From contig CAZASG010000004.1 of assembly GCA_964487745.1 (NCBI GenBank), positions 74,116-138,115 on the forward strand: 64,000 bases of DNA, read 5' to 3'. The DNA is from Desulfolinea sp964487745. Lineage in GTDB: Bacteria > Chloroflexota > Anaerolineae > Anaerolineales > Villigracilaceae. The position numbers and the translations under genes are program-made. Of this stretch, positions 31,024 to 42,400 are shown piece after piece (the stretch's first letter is position 1; each line of letters begins with the position of its first letter). The notes beneath the pieces were generated by a model, which saw only the letters and a list, made by a program, of their open reading frames with translations, made no database searches and was not told the DNA's origin.

Positions 31024-31705
31024 TTTCCCTCCCCTCGCTCCACAAACCTGCGATGATCCCAACGATCGCAGCTACGATCAAATTTAGCTTATAAGGCAAT
31101 GTTGCTGTCATTACAGCGACTATGCTGGCAGAAGCTGCGGCCAAAATACTGGGACGGTCTTTTAGGGCGGGTACAACTAGGGCAATGAAAGTCAATGCGA
31201 GTGTGAAATCTAATGACCAACTATCTGGAATTTGTGTACCTAGGTAAACACCGATGGCTGTACTGATCTGCCAGGATGTCCACAAGGTTAGGCCTGTGCC
31301 AAGAAAATACCAATGTTTATGAGGGCTTTGGTCTTTTTTTTGATAGCGTGTAATGGCGATGGCATAGGCTTCATCAGTGAGCAGGTATGCGAGCAATGTT
31401 TTCCACATGGGGGAGAGCTTTTTTACATGCGGGGCGATGGATGCGCTGTAAAGTGCATGCCGAAGATTGATGACGAAACCTGTCACGATCATGACCAGAG
31501 CAGGCGTTCCGCTTCCTACGAGTTGGGCGAGCATAAATTGTGCCGAACCAGCAAAAACGACCACAGACATAGCTTGTGCCTCTGCCTCGCTTAGCCCGGC
31601 GGCCAAGGCCAAAATACCGTAGATCATCCCGAACGGAGCAACGCCCAATAAAAGGGGAAGTTCATCTTTTAGACCATTGAAGAATTCTTTTTTTACACTT
31701 TGCAT
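31016..31705 (-). CDS. azlC: AzlC-family branched-chain amino acid exporter, large subunit
   Basis: A 229-residue integral membrane protein with the AzlC hallmarks LLLGVAPFGMIYGILALAAG (about residues 19-38), VVFAGSAQFMLAQL (about 48) and INLRHALYSASIAPH (about 77). It forms the main channel of the AzlCD exporter. The ATG at 31705 is chosen over an upstream in-frame TTG because TATAAT lies immediately before the latter. It is the first gene of a two-gene operon with azlD. Confidence 0.92.
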   Translation of the reverse strand: MQSVKKEFFNGLKDELPLLLGVAPFGMIYGILALAAGLSEAEAQAMSVVVFAGSAQFMLAQLVGSGTPALVMIVTGFVINLRHALYSASIAPHVKKLSPMWKTLLAYLLTDEAYAIAITRYQKKDQSPHKHWYFLGTGLTLWTSWQISTAIGVYLGTQIPDSWSLDFTLALTFIALVVPALKDRPSILAAASASIVAVMTATLPYKLNLIVAAIVGIIAGLWSEGRENG

Positions 31706-31860
31706 AATATTTCCAAACTCCGCCAATTATAGTGGATGAGTAGATAAACTCCGATAGTGACGGGGCACTTTTGTTGAAAAATTTACAACCCCTTTTTCCA
31801 ATTTGCGTATACAATCATGAAGTAAGTTTGCATTAGAGCTAAAAAATAAGGAGACATCTC

Positions 31861-32229
31861 ATGAGTTTTCTCGGCAATCTGGTCTGGTTGATCTTTGGCG
31901 GTTTTCTTTCTGGTTTAGGATACATTATCGGTGGTCTCTTAACCATGCTGACGATCATCGGTATCCCCTTTGGAAAAGAAGCAGTCAAATTGGGTGTAGC
32001 GACAATGACGCCCTTCGGCCGCGAAGTTATTATCACCGATGAATCAATGACACCCTTAAATTTGATCTTCAACGCGCTTTGGGCGGTTCTGTTTGGCTGG
32101 GAAATTGCTGTATCCCATTTTGTGCATGGCCTGATTCTTGCTATCACAATCGTTGGCTTACCTTTTGCCAAACAGCATTTCAAGCTGATCCCGTTGGCGT
32201 TGTTCCCCTTTGGTAAAGAATTACGCTAG
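31861..32229 (+). CDS. YccF-domain membrane protein
   Basis: A 122-residue membrane protein with two YccF repeats, each containing the family pattern (LLTMLTIIGIPFGKEAVKLG near residue 25, and ITIVGLPFAKQHFKLIPLAL near 95). NLVWLIFGG opens the protein. Function is unknown. TAAGGAG precedes the ATG. It is a single-gene unit that ends in a strong terminator. Confidence 0.9.
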   Translation: MSFLGNLVWLIFGGFLSGLGYIIGGLLTMLTIIGIPFGKEAVKLGVATMTPFGREVIITDESMTPLNLIFNALWAVLFGWEIAVSHFVHGLILAITIVGLPFAKQHFKLIPLALFPFGKELR

Positions 32230-32252
32230 TTTCGACCCCAAATACGATTTTG

Positions 32253-32284
32253 TTCAGCCCCTCCTTCTGAAAGGAGGGGCTGAA
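32253..32284. terminator. Strong hairpin after the yccF gene
   Basis: Perfect 14-bp arms TTCAGCCCCTCCTT (32253-32266) and AAGGAGGGGCTGAA (32271-32284), loop CTGA. There is no long T-run, but the stem is very stable. Confidence 0.7.
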
Positions 32285-32354
32285 TGTTCTAATTAGAGAC
32301 AACCTTGCTCAATACTTGGTGTTATTGCTTGAAAATGGATAAGGAGAGTTTTCT

Positions 32355-33056
32355 ATGAATAACTGGATCGCCCTTGTTATTACTTTTGCATCTGCTCTGG
32401 GATGGCTACGTCTGATGGATTTTTTTGCTCATCGTGGGTGGATCGAATCACGCCTGAGCCGCAAGATCATTCACATTGGAACAGGACCTATCTTTGTGCT
32501 TTGCTGGCTGCTCTTTGACGATGCATCTGCTGCGCGTTGGATGGCAGCGCTTGTGCCCTTTGCGATTACCGTGCAATTCGCTCTGATCGGTTTGGGGATC
32601 ATCAAGGATAAAGCCTCCGTCAAGGCGATGTCTCGTACAGGTGACCCGAAAGAGATTTTGCGCGGTCCGCTTTTTTATGGAGTCGTTTTTGTAGTGATGA
32701 CGCTTGTCTTCTGGAAGGATTCACCTGTCGGCATTATTGCATTGATGCTAATGTGTGGTGGTGACGGCATCGCAGATGTGGTTGGTCGGCGGGTCAAATC
32801 AGCGAAACTGCCCTGGAGTCCCGATAAGACTGTTGCAGGATCGTTGGCGGTATTTGTGGGGGGATGGATATTAGCGGTTTTGGTGGTAGCAATTTTTGTT
32901 TCTGCGGGCGTTTTCGGTGGCTCAGCCACGAGTTATTTCCTGCCAATAGCGCTGATTGCCCTTGCGGGGATGTTGGTTGAGTCTCTTCCCATCCGTGAAG
33001 TGGATAATTTGACGGTTACGCTAGCTGCCGTGATTTTGGGAATGTTTTTGTTTTAG
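32355..33056 (+). CDS. Dolichol/phytol kinase-like CTP-dependent lipid kinase family protein
   Basis: A 233-residue integral membrane protein of the CdsA/phytol kinase/DGK1 family. Characteristic elements are LSRKIIHIGTGP (about residues 34-45), MCGGDGIADVVGRRVKS (about 133-149) and SPDKTVAGSLAVFVGG (about 155-170). From the family it would phosphorylate a long-chain alcohol or diacylglycerol using CTP. AAGGAG precedes the ATG. It sits 95 bases upstream of the hexapeptide/acyl-reductase gene pair, which may hint at shared lipid metabolism, though this is inference. Confidence 0.82.
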   Translation: MNNWIALVITFASALGWLRLMDFFAHRGWIESRLSRKIIHIGTGPIFVLCWLLFDDASAARWMAALVPFAITVQFALIGLGIIKDKASVKAMSRTGDPKEILRGPLFYGVVFVVMTLVFWKDSPVGIIALMLMCGGDGIADVVGRRVKSAKLPWSPDKTVAGSLAVFVGGWILAVLVVAIFVSAGVFGGSATSYFLPIALIALAGMLVESLPIREVDNLTVTLAAVILGMFLF

Positions 33057-33150
33057 ATTGCGAAGATGTAAGGTCGTTTTAACAACTATCCGACCTAAGT
33101 AGTGGTAAGATAATCTGGTGTGAAAATTCTTAAAAGAAGTCGGTTTTAGC

Positions 33151-34428
33151 ATGTTAAAAGTCATCTTGCAAGCTCCCAATCCAATTCATCCTTTTGGTGA
33201 ACCCGCGCGGGAATTGCGTATCCAAAACCATCCTCTTTGGCTTTGGCAACGCAATGTTTTGGAGCGGTATACAACCCGCGAGGTGGAGTTACAGCCGGGC
33301 GATCGTATTCCCCAAGAGCGTGTTGAGATGCTGATTTATCGAAACAATCTCTTTTTCGATCAAGGTTATATCGATGCTTTTATCGCAACTGCCAGACAAC
33401 ATGGTCGCGCATGCAGGGCGGCTTTTCACGCAGATGATCCGGCATTTCGAGAACACGCCCTGCCTCTTTCAAATTCTTATACCTCGGCAGGGAATTTATA
33501 TCTTGCTGATCTCTGGTATTACCCGCACGGTCCCGTTGCAGATACACGTCCGCTGATCGTGGATATGGAAGTTGGCGAAGTGGGCTATTACCATGTACCA
33601 ACTTATATGGCAGACCAGAGCGGGGATCTCGTTTTTCAGGTGCCGGTGCGTTCATTGCTGGCGATTGATTCCTGGGTGCATATTTTTATTGCAGACGTGG
33701 TTTTTGGGGTCTTCTCGCGTGGTTTGCAATTTGAACGCCAACTGGAGGAAGATCTGGGATTCAAGGTAAAGGTTTTAGCGAAAGCCCTTTACGAAGGACG
33801 CCAGGTTTTGGAATGTTCTGAAATGGTGAAGATCGGCAAAAACTGCGTTATTGACCCTCACGCTGTAATTCATGGGCCAACAACTATCGGAGACAATGTC
33901 ACCATAGGCGCTGGGGCTGTCGTAGAGAACTGTATCATCGGCGATAATGTGAATATCTCGCAAGATTGCCAGTTGATGCTCTCAGTCGTGGGGGATGGCA
34001 CTTTCCTTCCTTTTAAGTCGGCGCTTTTCATGACCACGATCATGGATAATAGCATGGTGGCGCAAAATACCTGTTTACAAATGTGTGTGGTTGGGCGCAA
34101 TACCTTTATCGGCGCGGGCTCTACCTTTACCGATTACAACTTGGTTCCTGCGCCGATCAAGGCGATGGACGGAAATGAAGAACTTCGCGAGTCAAACCGC
34201 CCAGTGATCGGCGGCTGTGTAGGGCATAATTGTCGTATTGGCTCGGGGATGATCGTTTATCCGGCACGTACGATCGAGTCGGACGTAGTTCTTGCAGCTA
34301 CGCGGGATCGTCGCGTTATTATGAAGAATATTAGCTTTGAAGAGAGTGATCATCATAATCTTCGTTTGGGACACCTGCACATGACACCGTACCACAATAA
34401 AGATGAAAGGGACGTAGAATCTTGGTAA
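33151..34428 (+). CDS. Left-handed beta-helix (hexapeptide repeat) protein with GlmU-like layout
   Basis: A 425-residue protein. The N-terminal 230 residues resemble a worn nucleotidyltransferase-type region without the usual GGxGTR nucleotide loop. The C-terminal part (about 230-395) is a left-handed beta-helix made of hexapeptide repeats (IGKNCVIDPHAVIHGPTTIG, IGDNVNIS, VGRNTFIGAGSTF and VGHNCRIGSGMIVYPA). Such folds act as acyltransferases or carbonic-anhydrase-like enzymes; no acyl-CoA-specific residues could be recognised. The stop codon is followed without a gap by the ATG of the acyl-reductase-like gene, so the two are translationally coupled. An obligate partnership is likely, but its reaction is unknown. 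Confidence 0.7.
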   Translation: MLKVILQAPNPIHPFGEPARELRIQNHPLWLWQRNVLERYTTREVELQPGDRIPQERVEMLIYRNNLFFDQGYIDAFIATARQHGRACRAAFHADDPAFREHALPLSNSYTSAGNLYLADLWYYPHGPVADTRPLIVDMEVGEVGYYHVPTYMADQSGDLVFQVPVRSLLAIDSWVHIFIADVVFGVFSRGLQFERQLEEDLGFKVKVLAKALYEGRQVLECSEMVKIGKNCVIDPHAVIHGPTTIGDNVTIGAGAVVENCIIGDNVNISQDCQLMLSVVGDGTFLPFKSALFMTTIMDNSMVAQNTCLQMCVVGRNTFIGAGSTFTDYNLVPAPIKAMDGNEELRESNRPVIGGCVGHNCRIGSGMIVYPARTIESDVVLAATRDRRVIMKNISFEESDHHNLRLGHLHMTPYHNKDERDVESW

Positions 34429-35508
34429 ATGGATAGTTTTGCCTTCATCATTCATCCTATTGATGCCAAAAGGGATGTCAGTCGAAAATTTCCGCTTTTG
34501 GGTCGTATCCTCACCGAAGGGCAAATAGATTTTTTCTCAACTTTCTTCCCTCCTGTTTATCTTTCTGAGATCGAGGAAATTCGCTCCGAAACAACTGGTA
34601 AAGAAATCAAAGGCTGGTTTATTGCTTGTCCTTATACCCCACGGCGTATGTTGAGTTTGCCTGAAAAAACGGTCTATCGTAAAATCATACAGACTGGAAA
34701 AATGGCAGAAAAACTTGGCGCAAAAATGCTTGGGCTGGGTGCTTTCACTTCCGTTGTTGGCGACGCAGGGCTAACCATTGCTAAAGGTCTGGATATCCCC
34801 GTGACAACGGGCGACGCCTATACAGTTGCCATTGCTGTTGAAGCGATCCGCAAAGCGGCAGTGCTTATGGGCATCAACCTTGAGCAGGCAACTGCAGCCG
34901 TTGTGGGTGCAGGTGGTTCGATAGGTCGTGTCTGTGCAGAATTGCTCTCGGATGATGTTCAGGATCTGTATTTGCTGGGACGTCGCCTTGAACCTTTGGA
35001 AGCGTTGAAGGAAACACTGGAATCATCTTCATCTGCGGAACTCCATACAGGAACAGAACTCTCTGCTTTACAAGATGCGGACCTGATCCTGACCGTGACG
35101 AGCGCGGTCCATGAAGATGTGTTGCGCCCCGAACATCTACGCAGTGGAAGCGTGATCTGCGACGTTGCCCGTCCTCGTGATGTTTCTGCAATGGTCGCAG
35201 CAGCAAGAGATGATATATTAGTGATAGACGGCGGGATGGTCGACGTTCCCGGCGATGTTAATTTTAATTTCGATTTCGGCTTCCCTGAAGGAAAAGCCTA
35301 TGCCTGTATGGCAGAAACAATGGCTTTGGCTTTAGACGGTCGCTTCGAAGATTACACATTAGGGAAAGACATTTCACGCGCACGCGTGGAGGAGATTGCA
35401 GCGATTGCCAAAAAACATGGCTTTCGCTTGAGTGGTTTCCGCTCATTCGAGAAGGAAGTTACCGAGGCGCAGATCGAAGCTGTGCGCCGTAAGGCTAAGA
35501 GAAACTAG
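34429..35508 (+). CDS. Long-chain acyl-[acyl-carrier-protein] reductase-like (AAR family)
   Basis: A 359-residue NAD(P)-dependent enzyme resembling the cyanobacterial acyl-ACP reductase that makes fatty aldehydes. Shared features are LGLGAFTSVVGDAGLTIAKG (about residue 101), the Rossmann loop AAVVGAGGSIGRVCAELL (about 158), DGGMVDVPGDVNFNF (about 267), and YACMAETMALALDGRFEDYT (about 285), whose Cys matches the position of the catalytic acyl-cysteine. GKDISRARVEEIAAIAKKHG continues the same C-terminal pattern. It could instead belong to the broader predicted amino acid dehydrogenase group. It is coupled to the hexapeptide gene and starts a run of signalling genes spaced 7-30 bases apart. Confidence 0.72.
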   Translation: MDSFAFIIHPIDAKRDVSRKFPLLGRILTEGQIDFFSTFFPPVYLSEIEEIRSETTGKEIKGWFIACPYTPRRMLSLPEKTVYRKIIQTGKMAEKLGAKMLGLGAFTSVVGDAGLTIAKGLDIPVTTGDAYTVAIAVEAIRKAAVLMGINLEQATAAVVGAGGSIGRVCAELLSDDVQDLYLLGRRLEPLEALKETLESSSSAELHTGTELSALQDADLILTVTSAVHEDVLRPEHLRSGSVICDVARPRDVSAMVAAARDDILVIDGGMVDVPGDVNFNFDFGFPEGKAYACMAETMALALDGRFEDYTLGKDISRARVEEIAAIAKKHGFRLSGFRSFEKEVTEAQIEAVRRKAKRN

Positions 35509-35538
35509 AAAATCAGAGACGAACCTTGGAGGTCCCGT

Positions 35539-36438
35539 ATGGGAAAAACCCGCCTTTTGGTTGTTGAAGACGATGCCGATATCGCCAATATGCTGAAAAT
35601 TTATTTCAGCGGCTTGGATTACGATGTTGATGTCGCCCCGCGAGGCAACGACGCGCTGGAAAAAACCCGGCAAGTTTTGCCCCATTTGATCGTGTTGGAC
35701 ATCATGCTGCCTGATATTGACGGCTATGAAGTCTGCCGCACCCTGCGTACCAGTACGCGTACCAGTCATATCCCCGTTATCTTTTTGACACAAAAGGACG
35801 AACGTAGCGACAAGCTGCAGGGACTGGAGTTGGGCGCAGATGACTACATCACCAAACCTTTCGATATTGAAGAGCTAAAACTGCGCGTGCAGGGGGCAAT
35901 CCGCCGCTCAGAGCGTGAGAGTCTTACTGATCCTCGCTCTGGCTTACCGGCTGGACGCTTGATCGAAGAGCAGCTTCGTCGCATTATCCGCGAAGAGAGT
36001 TGGGCGCTTATGGATCTGCGCATTAGTAACTTTTCCGCTTTCAACGATATTTATGGTTTTGTTGCTGGGGATGATGTTTTACGTTTCTCTGCCATGCTGC
36101 TCGGTGAAATTGTTGATGAGCATGGTACACCAAATGATTTTATCGGTCATGCTGGTGGAGATAACTTCATCATCATATCAACAACTGAAGCCATCTCCAA
36201 TATCCGAAAAACGGTCAAAGAACGCTTTGATGAAGAAGTACAGACGCATTACAACTTTATGGATCGTCAGCAGGGTTTTGTGGAAACAACAAATGCAGAG
36301 GGTGAACAAATCAAATCGCCGCTTATGAAAATGACGATGGGTGTGATCTCACCTGAAGAGCATCGCTTTGCAGATATTCGTGAGATTACTGAAATGGCAG
36401 CCGAAGCACGTCGTTTAGATCCCTCGGCAGAAGCATAG
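35539..36438 (+). CDS. Response regulator with degenerate GGDEF domain (kinase cluster)
   Basis: A 299-residue protein with a classic receiver (residues 5-120: VVEDDAD, phospho-Asp in LIVLDIMLPDIDGYE, TQKDE, Lys in YITKPFD). A GGDEF-like domain follows at about 128-295. The catalytic loop reads HAGGDNFIIIS, with Asn for the essential Glu, so diguanylate cyclase activity is doubtful. ACCTTGGAGG precedes the ATG. It stands 30 bases after the acyl-reductase-like gene and 14 bases before the giant kinase, its probable phospho-donor. Confidence 0.88.
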   Translation: MGKTRLLVVEDDADIANMLKIYFSGLDYDVDVAPRGNDALEKTRQVLPHLIVLDIMLPDIDGYEVCRTLRTSTRTSHIPVIFLTQKDERSDKLQGLELGADDYITKPFDIEELKLRVQGAIRRSERESLTDPRSGLPAGRLIEEQLRRIIREESWALMDLRISNFSAFNDIYGFVAGDDVLRFSAMLLGEIVDEHGTPNDFIGHAGGDNFIIISTTEAISNIRKTVKERFDEEVQTHYNFMDRQQGFVETTNAEGEQIKSPLMKMTMGVISPEEHRFADIREITEMAAEARRLDPSAEA

Positions 36439-36452
36439 TACCAGGCTAGAGC

Positions 36453-39400
36453 ATGATTTCCGGTATCGGACCAGGGCTTCTCTTGGTAGCAGGTGGGCTA
36501 GCGCTTATTGCGCTGGTTTGGGTTTTAACGCGCTGGGCTTTGCGCTTACGACCCGCCTGGGAAGCTGCGATCAGATCCCCTGAAACTGAGATTCCCGAAC
36601 ATGAAGATGCCGTTTTGCTCATCCAAGCAGGCGGGCGTGTGGACTATGCCAACTCCATTGCTCGAGAATGGTTTGGCTTGATCGATGGAGAGACCCCGAA
36701 TTTAGAACGCTTAGCAAGACGTGTGCGCCCCAGCGATACTTTTTGGGGATTAAGCACATCAGAGGGACAGGCGCGTTTTTCATTGGGGGGACGATTAGTG
36801 GAAGGTATCTCTTATCAAGTACCCGGTGCTGATTTTTCAATGCTGCTTACCTTGCGCCAACCAGAGCTTAGTGCCGGGTTAGCAGAAGCCGGCGATGTTT
36901 CAGGTTCTGTTTTGCGGATCATTACTGATTTTGGCAAAGCTATCGCTGAAAATCTTAATCTCGAAGCCACCCTCAGCGCAATTATTGAAAATGTAGAAAA
37001 GCTGCTCCCATCAGATATCTTGGAGATCAAGGTCTGGAATCAACCAACCCAATCATTTATTTCCTATCGATTTGGGGTTTTGAACGGGGAAACATATCTG
37101 GAACGGAGTGAGAATTCTCGTTTTGGAAATTATTCAGCTTATATTATTGAGCGCCAAGAACCCTTATTTGTCTCTGATACTCAAAAAAATAAAGAAGTAC
37201 GCTTCCTGGAAGGAACAGATCAATATTCCGTTCGTTCCTATCTCGGCATGCCGCTCCACGCTGGTGGAGAGCTCGTAGGGATGCTGGAGGTTGGGCAGAT
37301 CGCAGAAGATGCCTATACGCCTGAAGATCAGGATATTCTGCATCTGATCGCCGGGCAGACAGCGATCTCGATCCGTAACGCCTTGCTTTACGAAAACGAA
37401 CAACGCCGTGCAACAGAGCTTTCAAGTTTGGCAAATCTGGCACAGGCTGCTGGTTCTTTGCAAGATCGCGAAAGCTTCTTCAATGCCTTGGTGAATAATA
37501 TCCGCCCGCTTTTTGATGTAGATATTTTGGGATTCCTGTTATATGACGAAGATCGACGCTCATTAGAAGGGCAAGTTCCCTTTTACGGGATCCCCGATCA
37601 TATTGTTCAAGTCTATCGTGCGAATATTGAAGCAGATAGTCAGGCGGAAGAAATTCTTAGCACTCAGGAAGCGCTGATCACGTTGGAAGCAACAACGGAT
37701 GAGCGTTGGCAAGAGTTGCGCATCCATAATATTGCACAGGCAGCCAGCTTGCATGAGACTGCTCTGATCCCTTTGGTGTCCACCGGTCGATTCCTGGGTT
37801 ATTTACAATTCTCTAATCACTCACAAGGCACACATGTATTCTCCCAAAATGAAACTCATCTAATGAGTGTAGTTGCCAATCAGGCAGCGACCATTATCGA
37901 TAATGCCAGCCTTGTTTTGCAAACACGTCAACGTGCTCGCCGTGCTGAGACTATGCGACGTGTTGCCAGCCTCGTCTCTTCATCCGCTACGCTCGAAGAA
38001 ACCATCCGGTTTTCAGTACGCGAGTTGGTACAACTCATTAGTGCAGATTCAGCGGTCATCTTTTTGCTGGATGAAGAGCAGGGTGTCCTAAACGCTCATG
38101 CAGAATCCTTCCATGGTGTTCCTCAAGAAAGCAGAGAACGCTTTTCACAGCTCTATATAGATGATCCCCAATTCCGGTTCACAGTAACGGGTAGTCAGCG
38201 ACCTTTCATGTCAGGCAACTTGCTGGATGATCGCCGAGTTATTGGTTTTTACCGCCCAATCACCGAAGTTTCTGGCATGCAGTCTGCGCTGGTTGTTCCA
38301 CTGGTGATCCGTGGTCGTGGTGTTGGCGAAATGCTTTTAGGCAGCCGATCGCCCGATTTCTTCACTCGTTATGACTTGCAGGCAGCGATTGCGGTCGCTG
38401 AGCAACTATCCATTGTGCTGGAATCCTCACAGACTTCAGCTCAAACGGACGAAAGCCTGCGTTCGCGCGTAAATGAGTTAACGGCTCTTTCACGCGTCAG
38501 CCGTGAGTTGAGTGGAAGTTTAAATCTGAAGCATTTATTGCAGGTTGTTTACGATGAAGGCATAAAAACAACCAAAGCCGATTGTGGCACGATCACACTA
38601 TTCGATCAGGCTACTCTTGAAGCTGGGGAAATGCCAGAAAGTATTTTGGCATTGGGTTGTGCACAAGGCGTCGAGTTAACGGAAATCGAACAAGAGGTAG
38701 CCCGTAGCGGAAAAGCGCTTCTTGTTGAAGATGCAGATGAAGGGGAGTATCCAGCCAGCCATGAGGGCGTTCGCTCTGCGTTGGTTGCGCCAATTGCCTA
38801 TCAGGGAAAGACTGTTGGATTATTCCATCTGCACGCGATGCGTCCACATCATTTTGATGATGCAACTTTAGGGCTGGTGAAAACGCTGGCAACCCAGGCT
38901 GCGATCGCGTTTGGAAACGCCTACCGTTACGAAGAACAGGTACGCCATGGGAAATTGCTCGGTCGCCATGCCGATACACTTGCGAGCCTTTTAGAAACAA
39001 CTGCCATCCTTGAGTTGGAACATCCATTGGCAGATTCTCTCCTCGCGATTTCCAGGGGGATCCGTGAAGCAACACCTTTTGATGTTGTCCTGGTCAGTGT
39101 TTACGAAAAAGAGACGGGGATGCTGCGTCGTGTAACGGGTGTTGGAATTGATGAAGAACAACTAATTACTCTTCAGGAGCGAGAACAGCCTTTTGTAAGT
39201 GTTCAGCAATTCCTGAAACCCGCTTTCCAGATGGGAAGTGCGTACTATATTCCTGGCGAGGAAGCACCTATTGTTCCCAGCGATCTGCATATCGTAACTT
39301 TGGAAGATGGTCTGAATGGGGAAAGGCAAGGTGCCTGGCATCCGGACGATATCTTTGTCTTTGTGCTCAGGGATCAGGATGATGAGCCTTTGGGCATGAT

Positions 39401-42400
39401 CAGCCTTGATAAGCCTCGTGATGGAAATGCACCTGACCAAACTACAGTTGAGGCAGGCGAGATCTTCGCAGCGCAAGCAGCCTTGATCATTAACAGTCGG
39501 GCACGTTTGCGTGAATTCCAGGAAAGAGTGGACGCCTTGTCTTCTGGTTTGGAGCGTCAGCAACGCTTGCTAAGTATCAGCCAGAATGATCTGCCTATTC
39601 TATTGCGCAAGGACCTTGAGCAAACAATCACTGTTCAGACCCTTGAACAGAGTTCCCAGCGAATTAGTGCGGGGATGCAAATCACAGAGGCTGTTAGCAG
39701 GCAATTGGATGCATCGTCCGCGTTACAGACCTTGGGGCGTGAGATATTGACTCATATGGGCATGATGACTGCTTTTATTGCTGAGAACACTTTGGAAGGT
39801 CCCCAACTGATCGATACGATGGGCGATCTCCCCAACACGCTCAACGCAGATGCGCTCTTTGGGCAGCGAAATCCATTACGCTCCTGTCTGCAAACAGGTG
39901 AATTGTTGTTAGTCGGAAATTTAGATGAAAGCGATGAGTGGCGTGAAACGGCTTTGCTTACAGCATTGAAATCAAAGAGCATGATGGCCTTACCGATCAA
40001 GGTAGAAGGTGAAACGGTCGCCGCAATTCTTGGTGTTAGCAAAGAGCCTCTACCTGCACTTAACGAAGAAGATCGTCAGGTTTACTATCAGATTTCGCGC
40101 CAAACCTCGGTGATCTTCCAAAATATCCATCTGCTTACTTCTGCCCGCCGCCGCCTTCAAGAAGTCAATCTCTTACTTGACTTCAGTCGTACCGTCAGCG
40201 ATCTGGGGCCCACAAAAATCATGGAAGCCCTGCTCAAGAATGCGCTTCAGGTTATATCCGATGCACATGCAGGTATCGTTTTGCTTTGGAATGAGACCAC
40301 AGAAAGACTTGAACCGGCAGCAGTACAGAATTATGTTGACGATAGCAGCATGCGCAAAATTTCTTATCGTTTTGGAGAAGCATTGCCAGGTATCGTTTTC
40401 TCAGAGCGTAAGTCTCGTAATTTGGATGAGATCAATTTTGCGCGCGACTATACGCTCTCGGCTGCACATCTTTTGCTGTATCGTCAGGCGACAGGGGGTA
40501 GGTTACCGATATCCAGTTTGTTAGTCCCGATCCAAACCGGTGACTACTGCATTGGTGTCCTTGTTTTGGATAATTTCAATAAAACGGGTGCTTTCCAGAC
40601 AGAAGATGAAGCACTGCTACTTTCACTATCTCAGCAAGTTGCCCTTTCCCTTCAGAACGTACGCTTGCTTCAATCTACAGAAGAACGTGCCGTACAGCTT
40701 GAGTCACTCACCGACGTGACCGCAACGATCAGCGCCAGTTTGCAAAGTGATGAATTGGTTCCATCTATTTTGGAGCAACTCGAAAAAGTTATTCCCTATG
40801 ACAAGGCTACACTGTGGCTATATGATGAGGATGAATTGAAATCCGTAGCTGCGGAGGGATTTGCAGATAACACATCTCGCTTGGGTAAGTCAGTGCCTCC
40901 TGAAGAAGAAGCTATCTTGAAAGACGTACTATATGAGAAGCGGGCAGCTTCGGTATCAGATATCCAAGGGGATGAACGTTTCCAGATGGTTGGCACGCCT
41001 GAAAACTTATCCTGGCTGGGACTTCCGCTCTTCTTCAGAGAAGACGTGATCGGTGTGATGGCGCTTGAGAAAAAAGAAAAGAACTTCTACACTCTGGCAC
41101 ATGTTCAAGTCGGAACAACATTTGCGGGGCAGGCAGCTGTTGCACTCGAAAATGCTCGTCTTTTCAAAGATAGCCAGGATCGTGCGGTCGAACTGAACCA
41201 ATTGACCGAAAATCTTGAACAACGCGTTGTTGACCGTACGGCTGAACTTGAACGTGAGCAGCGCAACACAAAAACATTGCTTGATATTCTTACAGAAGTT
41301 TCTGCTAGTCTTGATCTGGATTTGGCACTCAAACGTACCCTTGCTTTGTTGAATGATACTGTCGGCGCCGAACAGGGAACTGTTATGCTCGTCAATCCAG
41401 AAGATAATTTGCTTCACTATCGGGCCGGAGATGGCTATCTCTCCAACGTGAAGGGGCGTGATAAGAAGACTACCTTGAAGATCGGTGAAGGCTTGGCTGG
41501 CTGGGTTGTTAAGCAACGTGAAGCGGCATTGGTCGATGATCTTGATCAAGATGAGCGCTGGGTGACCATTGAATCTGATCTGCAACGACATCGTAGCGCT
41601 GTTGCCGCGCCCTTAATGGTTGGTGAAGATGTCATCGGTGTCTTGCTGGTCTTTAGCCGAGAGATTGCTTTCTTCGATCCTGAACAACTTAACCTGATCA
41701 AAGTGATCGCCGGGCAGGTTGCAGTAGCTATCAATAATGCGAATCTCTATAAATTGATCCGAGAGCAAGCCGAACGTTTGGGGAATATGTTGCGAAGCGA
41801 ACAGGAGGAGGCCAGTCGTTCACAGGCGATCCTTGAGGCAGTTGCCGATGGTGTGTTGGTTACTGATGCTCAAAATCAGATCAGCTTTATTAATGCTTCA
41901 GCAGAGCGCATTCTTGGGATTGCATCCGCTAAAGTCACCAATCAGACGCTTAAGGAATTTAGCGGTCTCTTTGGTAAAGCCGCAAATATTTGGCATGAGA
42001 TTATTCATGAGTGGTCGCAGGCTCCATCTGAATATCAGGAAGGCGATACTTACGCAGAGCAATTGGAACTGGAAGACGGGCGTGTGGTTTTAGTCCACTT
42101 GGCACCTGTACTGCTTCGCAATAATGACTTCCTGGGGACGGTTTCTATTTTCAGGGATATTACCCACGAAGTGGAAGTCGATCGTTTGAAATCAGAATTT
42201 GTGGCAACGGTCAGTCATGAGTTGCGCACACCGATGACCTCGATCCGTGGCTATGTCGATATTTTGTTGATGGGTGCAGCAGGTGCATTAACTGAAAACC
42301 AAACGCACTTCCTGGATATTATTCGGAATAATACCGAACGTTTGAATATCCTCGTGACTGATCTGTTGGATATTTCTCGCATTGAATCCGGCCGGGTTAC

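Noticed and set aside
41007..41591. 194-codon minus-strand frame inside the giant kinase
   Set aside because: Antisense to the eighth and ninth GAF domains; no start signal or domain.
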